NCBI GenBank assembly: GCA_002491565.1
Contig: DKWE01000062.1
Span: forward strand, 1 to 44,079
From: Lachnospiraceae bacterium UBA7160
Lineage (GTDB): Bacteria > Bacillota > Clostridia > Lachnospirales > Lachnospiraceae
Length of the DNA: 44,079 nucleotides
Direction of reading: 5' to 3'
Shown: positions 24,825 through 32,800 of the stretch, one piece after another
Layout: every line of letters starts with the position of its first letter
Position numbering within the stretch: the first letter of the stretch is position 1
Program-made: the position numbers and the translations under genes
The notes under the pieces: generated by a model
The model's database searches: none
Seen by the model: the letters and a program-made list of their open reading frames with translations, nothing else
Told to the model about the DNA's origin: nothing

Positions 24825-25280
24825 CTACGACAATTCGCCGAGCATTTTTTCCGGATCATCCGCTGCCTTAACCTTGTCATTCGCCCGCACAATGATCCCG
24901 TTCTCGTCAATCAAATATGTGGTACGCACAACGCCCATGGAAATCTTACCATAATTCTTTTTCTCTTTCCAAACATCGTAAGCCTCAATTACCTTTCGCT
25001 CCGGATCTGAGAGAATTGTAAAAGGCAGGCTATATTTTTCCTCAAACTTTTTATGGGATGCCACAGAATCCTTGCTGACCCCGATCACTACTGCACCCTT
25101 TTCCAAAAACTGCGGATACCGCTCCGCAAAACCACAAGCCTGCTTCGTACATCCCGGTGTATTATCCCGCGGATAAAAATACAAAATTACTTTCTTTCCC
25201 TTGTATTCCTCCAGCGTATGTATCGTCCCGTTCTGATCCGGCAGTTCAAACGCCGGCGCTTTCGTTCCAACCTCTAACAT
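24825..25280 (-). CDS. bcp: Thioredoxin-dependent thiol peroxidase (Bcp/PrxQ)
   Basis: A 151-residue atypical 2-Cys peroxiredoxin that reduces hydrogen and organic peroxides with thioredoxin. VILYFYPRDNTPGCTKQAC contains the peroxidatic Cys and, five residues on, the resolving Cys. VGTKAPAFELPDQNG at the N-terminus and FTILSDPERKVIEAYDVW later are typical. The start at 25280 follows GGGAGG at seven bases; a TTG five codons earlier is rejected. It heads or precedes the leftward yqeC-selD group with a 41-base gap, so it could be co-transcribed and protect oxygen-labile enzymes. Confidence 0.94.
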   Translation of the reverse strand: MLEVGTKAPAFELPDQNGTIHTLEEYKGKKVILYFYPRDNTPGCTKQACGFAERYPQFLEKGAVVIGVSKDSVASHKKFEEKYSLPFTILSDPERKVIEAYDVWKEKKNYGKISMGVVRTTYLIDENGIIVRANDKVKAADDPEKMLGELS

Positions 25281-25434
25281 CTTAGAACCTCCCAAAAACT
25301 ATATTGCCAGGTATCCGGCAGTCAATCCAGCTTCCTAAAGCCCAATACCCTTTGAAAATTCGTATGATTCTCTTCTACTTTACCACAGGACTCCCGAAAT
25401 AACAAGACTGTCGCTTGCCGGATTACAGAGAGGA

Positions 25435-25531
25435 AAAGAGGGGCAAAACTGCTGAAAGCTGCAAGCATTGATATCAGCCTAACCGGACCAATATCATCCC
25501 CTGCAGTTTCTGCACAGTTTTGCCCCTCTTT
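25435..25531 (-). repeat. Repeat A5, divergent copy with long terminator-like stem
   Basis: 97 bp between AAAGAGGGGCAAAACT and its exact reverse complement AGTTTTGCCCCTCTTT. Inside is GCTGAAAGCTGCAAG, related to GCAGAAAGCTACAAG of copies A1 and A2. The ends differ from the other copies (GAGGGGCAAAACT rather than GAGGGTGCTGCAAAA). It stands 17 bases after the SLATT gene stop and could end the loaP-RHS transcript. Confidence 0.6.
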
Positions 25532-25547
25532 ATAATAGGTAGAATTA

Positions 25548-26105
25548 TCACTCTTCCGCTTTCTTTTCATCCTTTTGCTCCGCATCCGTATTTTCCTCGC
25601 TGGATTTTCGGTTTGCCTTCGCCCATTCCTTATTTTCCTCTGCCATGAAAGTTTCTATCTTCTGGAGAAACTCCTGATCCAGTTCCTTCTCCTCCCTCAT
25701 CTCATATTCCTTTTCAAACAGATATAACGTGCGCGCGCGCTTCAGAAATTCTGAGCTGAGCCGATAATCTGTCCACTTGTCCAGCGCCCTTGTAACATTC
25801 AAAATCAACACCGATATACTGGCAAGCACAGATAGCGTGATCACCAGAGCCTTTCCAATTCCCGGAAAGCACACCGTAAAATCCAGACCTGTCAGCGCTG
25901 TAATCAAAATCGGACATACACCCCCGATCAGCGTCATGCTTAAGTACAGTCCTTTATATCGGTTGGCACGGCGGATATACCACTTACAGCAGGTACGGAA
26001 CCGTTTGGAAACAACCTGCTCCGTCTGATCTTCAAACAGATAGCTGTTATCCTCAATCTCTCTTTTTGCACTTCCTCTGATCTTTTCTTCCGTCTCTTTT
26101 TCCAT
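25548..26105 (-). CDS. SLATT-domain (DUF4231-like) two-helix membrane protein
   Basis: A 185-residue protein with two hydrophobic helices at about 53-73 (YLSMTLIGGVCPILITALTG) and 87-107 (ALVITLSVLASISVLILNV). A conserved helical segment WTDYRLSSEFLKRARTLYLF follows the second. This is the layout of the SLATT/DUF4231 group, in which two helices are followed by a cytosolic region; such proteins are predicted pore formers in bacterial conflict systems. The C-terminus is charged and probably disordered. The start follows AAGGAGAGGA. It is the last gene of the leftward loaP-RHS array, 70 bases after the peptidoglycan hydrolase. A holin-like role with that hydrolase is possible but unproven. Confidence 0.8.
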   Translation of the reverse strand: MEKETEEKIRGSAKREIEDNSYLFEDQTEQVVSKRFRTCCKWYIRRANRYKGLYLSMTLIGGVCPILITALTGLDFTVCFPGIGKALVITLSVLASISVLILNVTRALDKWTDYRLSSEFLKRARTLYLFEKEYEMREEKELDQEFLQKIETFMAEENKEWAKANRKSSEENTDAEQKDEKKAEE

Positions 26106-26175
26106 TTAACATCCTCTCCTTGTTTTATCAGAAAGCATGAACTCTCGTCTCTGCCGTCCTCATACATTCACACGG

Positions 26176-26940
26176 TTAGCCTGTCGCTTCTTTCAGCAAT
26201 CGGTTCACCATCCGCTGCACTTCGTCATAATCGTACCCTGCCGCAATCAGCCTGTTTCTCCGGTCGTCGCCGTAACCCCATTTGCCGCTGATCACCTCCC
26301 ACGCGATTTCTTTCACGGGCCTTGCAGGAGCTTCGCTCAACAAACGGTTGACCTCCGCCTGCACCGCACCATAATCATAGCCCGCATGAATCAGCGCGTT
26401 CTTTCTCTCGTCTCCATCTCCCCAGATTCCTGCGATCACTTCCCTCGCAACTTCTGTAATCGTCTTTTTTGCAGGATCGTCTCCCGGTGTTTCCTTATAC
26501 CGCAATATATGCGTCCACGGATAATTGCGGTATGAACGGATCAGGAATTCCCGCCCTGTCTGATCCCCCGGTATCCCGCCCGTCGTTGTCCCTTTTTCAT
26601 TAATGCTTGCTTCCACTTCTTTCCCGTTGCCGCAATACATCGCCGTATGATGTACGAGATTCAAAAGAACATCCCCCCGGATCAGACCTGCGCCAGTCGC
26701 ACAATTTACCTGATTTGTGACATCCCGGAATCCACACTTTTTAAATACTTCCAGCATATTCCCGGTGTAAGTTGCCCCATTTGATTTTACCGGAATTCCG
26801 GCATTTTCACATGCCTGGATAATCGCCGAAGAACAGTCAAAATCCCCCCGTTCTCCCCAGCGGTACATCTGATCATACCCGTGCGAATCATCCTCCGCCC
26901 ACTCCTCCATCAACTGAATTGCCCTTTCAATTTTTGTCAT
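26176..26940 (-). CDS. Phage-type peptidoglycan hydrolase with two CW_7 repeats
   Basis: A 254-residue protein. Residues 1 to ~148 form an NlpC/P60-like or Amidase_5-like cysteine peptidase domain: Cys36 in GDFDCSSAIIQACENAG, a His in LLNLVHHTAMYCGNGKEVEA, and SYRNYPWTHILRY at its end. Residues ~161-202 and ~210-251 are two CW_7 (Cpl-7-type) wall-binding repeats, both of the form EVI-G-WG-GD-R---LI-AGYDY--VQ--VNRLL. There is no signal peptide, as in phage endolysins that need a holin. The start at 26940 follows AAAGGAG at five bases. It lies between the Hint protein and the SLATT gene. No capsid or tail genes are near, so it is not part of a recognisable prophage. Confidence 0.87.
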   Translation of the reverse strand: MTKIERAIQLMEEWAEDDSHGYDQMYRWGERGDFDCSSAIIQACENAGIPVKSNGATYTGNMLEVFKKCGFRDVTNQVNCATGAGLIRGDVLLNLVHHTAMYCGNGKEVEASINEKGTTTGGIPGDQTGREFLIRSYRNYPWTHILRYKETPGDDPAKKTITEVAREVIAGIWGDGDERKNALIHAGYDYGAVQAEVNRLLSEAPARPVKEIAWEVISGKWGYGDDRRNRLIAAGYDYDEVQRMVNRLLKEATG

Positions 26941-27004
26941 ACCGTCTCCTTTCATCAATTAGATTTAACCTCCTGCCTGACAAAAGATCGCCCTGGCCCT
27001 TTTC

Positions 27005-27104
27005 TGAGGGTGCTGCAAAATAAAGCAAAACCACAAATACTGGTAGTTGACTGAGTGGTTAGATACCATAGAGTGTGAATTTCAGCAGTTTTGCAACACC
27101 CTTA
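27005..27104. repeat. Dispersed ~100-bp inverted-end repeat, copy A4
   Basis: Exactly 100 bp from TGAGGGTGCTGCAAAA to TTTTGCAACACCCTTA. The interior (for example ACTGAGTGGTTAG) is not closely related to the other copies. It lies between the Hint protein stop and the hydrolase start, inside the loaP-RHS array, so transcription must cross it if the array is one unit. Confidence 0.75.
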
Positions 27105-27153
27105 TTAGAAATTGAGTTAGCTACATATTACACGGAATTTTCTTCTGTCTCCT

Positions 27154-28866
27154 CTACCGGAACGTCTCCTCCATCATCCGCTTCATCTCTTCCACCAGCG
27201 CCTGCACCTCTGGGGTCAGTGGCTTTTGTGGTTCTTTCGGCTGGATGGGTGAAGTCTGGTTCTGCAGTCCGGCATCGCCGGCCTGGAGACCGTTTGCGAT
27301 GAGGATGGCTGCATTTCCTTCGGGTCCGTCGGTTTCCGGGTTGTAGACTTTGCCGTCGTATTCGCACAGGTAGGCGAATTTCACCGGCTCTGGCTTGCCC
27401 GCAGCGTTTAGGATCTGATCCTTTGTGGTGATATCGCGGGCCTGGCGGATTCCGTCTGTTGTGATGACCGGATGCGTTTTGGAAACTCTGAGAAGACTGC
27501 CTTGCTCTGTTTCGATTGTGACAAGCTCTTTCTCGGCGCCGACCAGCATGCCTGTCACCTTCACGGATGACCCTGATGCAGTGCGGAGACAATCGCCGGC
27601 GTGGATATCGCAGACACATTTCTCCCGGCCGTCCTGCAGAGTGAGTCTGGTATCTGCTGCGAAACAGCCCCAGCGCACAGAGACATATGGAATGCCCACA
27701 GAGGGTCCGTTTGCAGAAAAGTACTTTTCATACGGAAGTGTTTTGCTCCGGATACTGACCGGCAGCTCCTTTTTCACTTTCTGTCCGTCAGCGGATATCC
27801 CATAGTACGCAATATACATGGAAGCGCGGAGTTCCATAGTTGTCCCAACACCAAAATTGGAGGTATGCAGGCGGTCATTCCAATCCGCCGGAAGGCTAAA
27901 ATGAAGGATGTGCTGGTTGCTGGAATCTACCTCAAAAAACTGAGGCATATCCTTATCATGCTTAAAATAGACTGCTCCTTTATCCTCTAAGAAAAAATAG
28001 ATACCTGAACTCTTAGAGCTTGACGAATAGCCAATTGGAAAACACTTATCAGAAAAAGTAAAAGTGCCTTTCAGCGGAAACATCAGTGCAACCCTGCCGT
28101 TACTATCCACCCCATTGTCTGGATACTTATAATCCGCCGTTTCACCCTCATTCTCGTTTCTCCCGTAAAGGATGATCATTGGGGTATTTTTCTTTCCACT
28201 CTTATCCGATGGATCTTCAAGCTGGAACAACTCCACGTCCTGTTTAAAGCCTTCACACACAAAAGTTTCCGATTTTCCATAATCTGTCTTGATTTCTCCG
28301 GACTCTGTGACATAGTAATATTCCATCGTACTCTGCAGCTTCTGATCGTTCAGCTCCATCAAATCACTCACCAAATAGCTCAGTGTCCCAACGCTCTTAC
28401 CGGAAGACCTGCTGTCATCAGAGAAAGCGAAACTGTCCAGGATATCCATGCCCTGGGTAATGTTCTGGAGACAGCCTATCAGGGAGACATACGGCAGAGG
28501 CTTTTTTGCAAATATCCAGCCTGCGCTGTCTACCATAGTCTCTACGGTCTCATTGTCCGCTTCGCCCTGTCTATGAGAAATGGAACCTGTACTATACGTG
28601 ACAGGATCAAGACCTGTCTGTATTGGAATGAGATCCGGCTCCTCTTCTGAATCCCCGGCTTTTCCTTCGTGCTGTTTTTGTGTCTTCAGCTTCGTCCGCT
28701 CGCAGGCCTCATATACAAGCGGATAATTTGTCCTGACGTATTCTTTTCCGCCAAAGCGGTCATAGAAAAAGGCTTCGTGCTCCGGTATCGTAAAATCGAG
28801 AGAAACATGACCCTGGCCGGCTAAGAAATTTGCTTCCCCGCGAGGTTTATAATGCATCTGCTTCAT
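27154..28866 (-). CDS. Hint (hedgehog/intein-type) autoprocessing-domain protein
   Basis: A 570-residue protein. Residues 1 to ~398 are a beta-rich region I do not recognise, starting MKQMHYKPRGEANFL and without a signal peptide. Residues ~401-531 form a Hint domain: Cys401 in WGCFAADTRLTLQDG, the block-B-like His465 in VSKTHPVITTDG, and an end at LIANGLQAGD. Only ~40 residues follow, with a Pro/Gln linker and a short helix, so this may be a Hog-type self-cleaving domain rather than a splicing intein. The start at 28866 has GGAAGGAGGG ten bases upstream; 59 codons of open frame before it overlap the Gly-rich gene. Hint domains often release toxin segments in RHS and polymorphic toxin loci, which fits the neighbouring RHS gene. 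Confidence 0.85.
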   Translation of the reverse strand: MKQMHYKPRGEANFLAGQGHVSLDFTIPEHEAFFYDRFGGKEYVRTNYPLVYEACERTKLKTQKQHEGKAGDSEEEPDLIPIQTGLDPVTYSTGSISHRQGEADNETVETMVDSAGWIFAKKPLPYVSLIGCLQNITQGMDILDSFAFSDDSRSSGKSVGTLSYLVSDLMELNDQKLQSTMEYYYVTESGEIKTDYGKSETFVCEGFKQDVELFQLEDPSDKSGKKNTPMIILYGRNENEGETADYKYPDNGVDSNGRVALMFPLKGTFTFSDKCFPIGYSSSSKSSGIYFFLEDKGAVYFKHDKDMPQFFEVDSSNQHILHFSLPADWNDRLHTSNFGVGTTMELRASMYIAYYGISADGQKVKKELPVSIRSKTLPYEKYFSANGPSVGIPYVSVRWGCFAADTRLTLQDGREKCVCDIHAGDCLRTASGSSVKVTGMLVGAEKELVTIETEQGSLLRVSKTHPVITTDGIRQARDITTKDQILNAAGKPEPVKFAYLCEYDGKVYNPETDGPEGNAAILIANGLQAGDAGLQNQTSPIQPKEPQKPLTPEVQALVEEMKRMMEETFR

Positions 28867-28891
28867 GTTGCTTTTGCCCTCCTTCCTATCC

Positions 28892-29668
28892 CTATTGCTC
28901 CTTCTTTTTCTTTTCAATTGAGTAAGTACCAAGGCTTCCAGTACCGCCCTGCTGGCCGGATTTTCCACAGCTTCCCTTCTCGCCATGGTTTCCGCCGCCA
29001 TATCCGTTCCCGCCGCTTCCCGGCTGACCGGCACTTCCTCCAATTCCGCCTGATGCGGCTACATTATCGCAGATGATACTGCCCTTGCTGTCTTCACCAT
29101 ATGTGATCTTCAGCTTGCCGCCGTCTCCGCCTCTTCCGCCGTTGCCGCCATTTCCGGCATCGCCGCCATTTCCCCCGTTTGTTCTGCCATCGCCGCCGTT
29201 GCCGCCATTTCCCCCGTTGCCGCCGTTGCCGCCATTTCCGCCGTTACCGCCAGTGTTCAGAATTGTGATATCCGACTGCAGATCATCGATATCCAGTTCC
29301 AGCGTCGGTCCCCAGTCTCCTTGAATTCCTGTACCGCCATTGCTGCCCTGTTCTCCGTTCATCCCGTTGTTGCCCGAACCGCCATTTGCTCCGTTCGCAC
29401 CGTTCCTTCCATTCTCCCCGTCTTCCCCATCCTGGCCTTTCACATAAATATCATACTTGCCAGCGCGGAGCGGGGAGGTAGCTGCATCTTCCGGATCCAT
29501 TCGAATCAGCGTATCGATGTGGAAGTGCATACTCACCCGGAACTCAATATATCCCCCTGGATACAGCGTTACTGTACCGTATTCCCGGGCGACCGCATTC
29601 GAATCCACAATTAACGGCACATCCTCCGTAACAAAAATGTCTGACTTGCTGTTTTTTTCATTTGCCAT
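28892..29668 (-). CDS. Collagen-like Gly-rich repeat protein
   Basis: A 258-residue protein. Residues 1 to ~77 form a beta-rich head (DIFVTEDVPLIVDSN, TLYPGGYIEFRVSMHFHIDT). Three Gly/Asn tracts follow: ~78-117 with G-x-x-G units, ~139-175 as near-perfect GGN triplets, and ~206-247. They are separated by short hydrophobic segments (PTLELDIDDLQSDITI and KLKITYGEDSKGSIICDNVA). This suggests fibrous or polyglycine-helix rods joining beta strands. No signal peptide or wall anchor is visible. The ATG at 29668 follows AAGGAGGA at six bases. It sits between the RHS and Hint genes; 25 bases separate it from the Hint start. A structural or adhesive partner of the RHS protein is possible. Confidence 0.8.
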   Translation of the reverse strand: MANEKNSKSDIFVTEDVPLIVDSNAVAREYGTVTLYPGGYIEFRVSMHFHIDTLIRMDPEDAATSPLRAGKYDIYVKGQDGEDGENGRNGANGANGGSGNNGMNGEQGSNGGTGIQGDWGPTLELDIDDLQSDITILNTGGNGGNGGNGGNGGNGGNGGDGRTNGGNGGDAGNGGNGGRGGDGGKLKITYGEDSKGSIICDNVAASGGIGGSAGQPGSGGNGYGGGNHGEKGSCGKSGQQGGTGSLGTYSIEKKKKEQ

Positions 29669-29799
29669 TGCTGTTCCTCCTTCTTTCTGTGTGTTTTCCT
29701 CAGAGCCCTGCGGCTCGGAGGCCATCAAAGAGCCTGCTTTACAATTTCAGAGTATGATGCATACCACACTCCTGATTGTCATTTTTATATTAGATCTCT

Positions 29800-29819
29800 G
29801 CGAAGCCGGAAAGCTTCGC
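29800..29819 (-). other. Short hairpin between RHS and Gly-rich genes
   Basis: GCGAAGC and GCTTCGC flank a six-base loop in the 227-base gap after the RHS stop. No T-run follows leftward, so it is not a classic terminator. It may mark an mRNA processing or pausing site. Confidence 0.4.
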
Positions 29820-29895
29820 TGCCGTAAGCTGACTTCACACCGCGAATTGTCATCCGTTGTTTTCATGCAGAAAGCGATGACTTTTTTCAAGGCCC

Positions 29896-32800
29896 CTACT
29901 GCCATACCGTAAACAGTTTGGTCCAAAGCATCAGAATGGACGGCGACCGCACCCAGAAGGGCGTCGCAAGCCCGGCCTGTGCCAGATTGTTCACAGCATA
30001 AGTCGTACAATTATTTGTAATCAAATTGAACGGCTGATCTAAAACATGGGTTGCTTCAGGTATATGCAGACGATCATATATCTCTTGTGGTACCTTAATC
30101 CTCCTGTAGCTATCCACCTCATTCTCCAGATATGCATCATCTAACAGATTTTCTATCGTAGTCCGCCGGCCTCGTCCTGGCCAATGATCTGTGCCTTCGT
30201 GTACCGTTCCGCCTTTCCGCTCTCTCCACATGCTGATATGGCTGATTTTGTCCGCCTCATGTCCACGCCCGACGCCAATTACCTCTGTCCGGGAGGCTTT
30301 CGACCCAAGCGCTTTTACATTGCGAAGTGCATGCCCAAGTCCGCCAATACCGCTTAAAATACCTCCCATAGCAGCTCCGATAAGCGCGCTGCATGCGATA
30401 CCGTCTGCAAAGCTCTTACCATGGATCACATTCAAACAGCCATTTGTAACGATGCTGTCTGCCGCCCCGACCAAAATGCCGCTCCCGATATCCACAATAT
30501 AGCTGGAAACTGCGGAGCTAAGTGAACCGATTGTAAAGCCAGCCGGAATTGCTGCACCTATGCCGCATCCAATCATCCCAAACAGAGCGCCTGCACCTGC
30601 ATTCACCAGGCAGTCCTTCCAGTTAAAGTCACCTGTAATACAGGAGGTGATTCCGTAGATCGCTGCGCCCATCCCCGCCCCCGCGATGGCCGCCGCCCCC
30701 AGCGTTGCAAACACGGCTCCGACCGGGCTGGCAATTCCTGCGGTACAGATGGAAAGGGCAATTCCGCCCACGGCCAGGATACATCCTGCTGCCAGGGAAA
30801 GCAGTGACCAAAAGGAAAATGCACCGTCCGGGTCGACATAATTGATCCAGTCAGAACCACCGTACAGATATGGGCTTGGATACTGACTTGCAGGATCAAT
30901 CCCAAGGTAGCGTCCGGAAACCGGATCATACCATCGAGCGCGCAGGCGGTAGAGACCGCACGGCTCAAGCAGATGCCCTGCAAAGCGCAGCGGTATCAGC
31001 CCGGATAGTCCGGGATCTTCCCATGCCTGTGCAAGCATCCCGCCAAGTGTCTCATATTGATACACGGCGCACAGTTTTTCCCCATCATAGATTCCACGGA
31101 CAGAACTGCGCTGATCTTTCAGCAGGTAGTAAACCTTTCCTTTATAAATCTGAGCAAAGATGCCATTTACACCGCGAACGAGCAGGCAGCGGCTTCCGTC
31201 CGGCTCCACCCGGCTGATCATCTGCCCATTTCCATCCAACAGGAAATAGCTTCTCCCGTTGCTGCTGTCACAGGCAGCGGCTCCATTGGAGCCATTATAA
31301 TAATAGCGGCAGGAGCCTGTTTTCGCCTCAAGACCAGTCAGCACACTCAGTACCGGGTCATACCGCAGCGAGGAAATGCCCTGCTCCGGCAGCGCCAGTG
31401 TCTCTCCATCCTCTGAATAAGTGTATGTCACGCCGCTTCTCTCCAGAAGCCGGTTCGTCCCTTCCTGATAGCGGAGGGAATCACCATTCATCTGTATGGC
31501 ATTGCCATTTGCATCGTAGGAAATAGTGAAGGTGCTCTGGGGCATGCCGGCAGTATTTTTACTCTGTGTGTTGCTGCTGGCCGCGCTGGTCAGCCTTCCA
31601 AATCCGTCATAACTATAATGAATCTGCCATAGACCGGCGACTTCTGCAGGGATTTCCGCTGATGCCGCAAATGTATTCTCCTCCTCTGTGATCCTGCCGT
31701 TTGTGCCGCCTGTGTTCGCATAGGACAGTGTCTGTGAGAAATAACGGTCCTCAATTTTGGTCAGCCACTGGCAGGAATCATAGGTGTAGCTTCGTTCCAG
31801 CCGTCCGTCTGTATCCGGTGCAAAGGTCTCCCTGCAAAGTGCTCCCTCCGGCCTGTACTCATACCGGCACAGGCAGTCTGCGCCATGATAGACGGCAGTC
31901 ATGCGTCCCTGCATATCATAGGTATAGCGCAGAACGCTGCCCGTATCCGGCTCAAACCACTGCCGGATCAGATGTCCGGAGTGGTCATATTCCATCCGAA
32001 CGGCTTCCTTCCAGTCCCCGGCTGTCTGTTCATGGCAGATCTGATTTCCCTGTGCATCGTAAGAAAAGCAATCTGTCACAATGACACCATCCCAGTTGGA
32101 ATGACATTTCCAGAGCTTCCCGATCAGCAGCGGATCTGTCCCGTCTCCGTCATATTCCATGCGGCGCTTCCACTTCGCACCTGTCGGCGCTTCGCTGCCT
32201 GGCTGCCATGCCATCTGACGCATCTTATCCGCTTCCCATACACCCGGATAAGAACCAGTCTCTGTCTCTCTTCCAAGCGAATCATACAGGTGATATACGA
32301 TGCAGCCATCCTTCCGGTTCCCGGCACTCTGAGAATAACGCAGTCTCCCCTGCCGGTCATATGCCGTATAGGCTGTCCCGCCGTCCGGTGTTTGTTTGGA
32401 CGCCTGATAGCCCAGAAAATCGTAGGTAAGCACCGTTGTGAATGCCTCGGAGTCTGCCTGCTCTGCATTGGGCTGTATCTGCTTCCGGAGTCTGCCCTGA
32501 CTGTCGTATTCGCAAAGGGTTCTGCGTGCCAGTCCGTCCGGGCATAACTCCAGCTCGGCCAGCTTGCGGTCCAGAACGTCATATACGGTCCCTGTCCTTT
32601 TTCCCCCTGCCTCCCGGACCATCTCAATCCTGCACGCAGGAAATGCTTCCGGGTCTGCATATTGGTTCTGCTCTACCAGTGCTTTGGAAGGGTCCTGCTC
32701 CCGAATCGCCCAGTCCGCCCCTGGCTGGCCAAACGCTCTTGGACGAGGCGCTGCACATAGAAGGCTGAGTGTTCTGCTGTAGGGATAACCCTGGTCCTCA

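Noticed and set aside
25322..25585. 87-codon frame between the SLATT gene and bcp
   Set aside because: It runs through the palindromic repeat A5 and lacks a ribosome site.
26176..26940. Prophage remnant suggested by the endolysin-like gene
   Set aside because: No other phage gene, integrase or attachment site is seen within the window.
29747..30010. 87-codon frame overlapping the RHS end, considered as an immunity gene
   Set aside because: No ribosome site, mostly out of frame within the RHS tip, and no conserved pattern.
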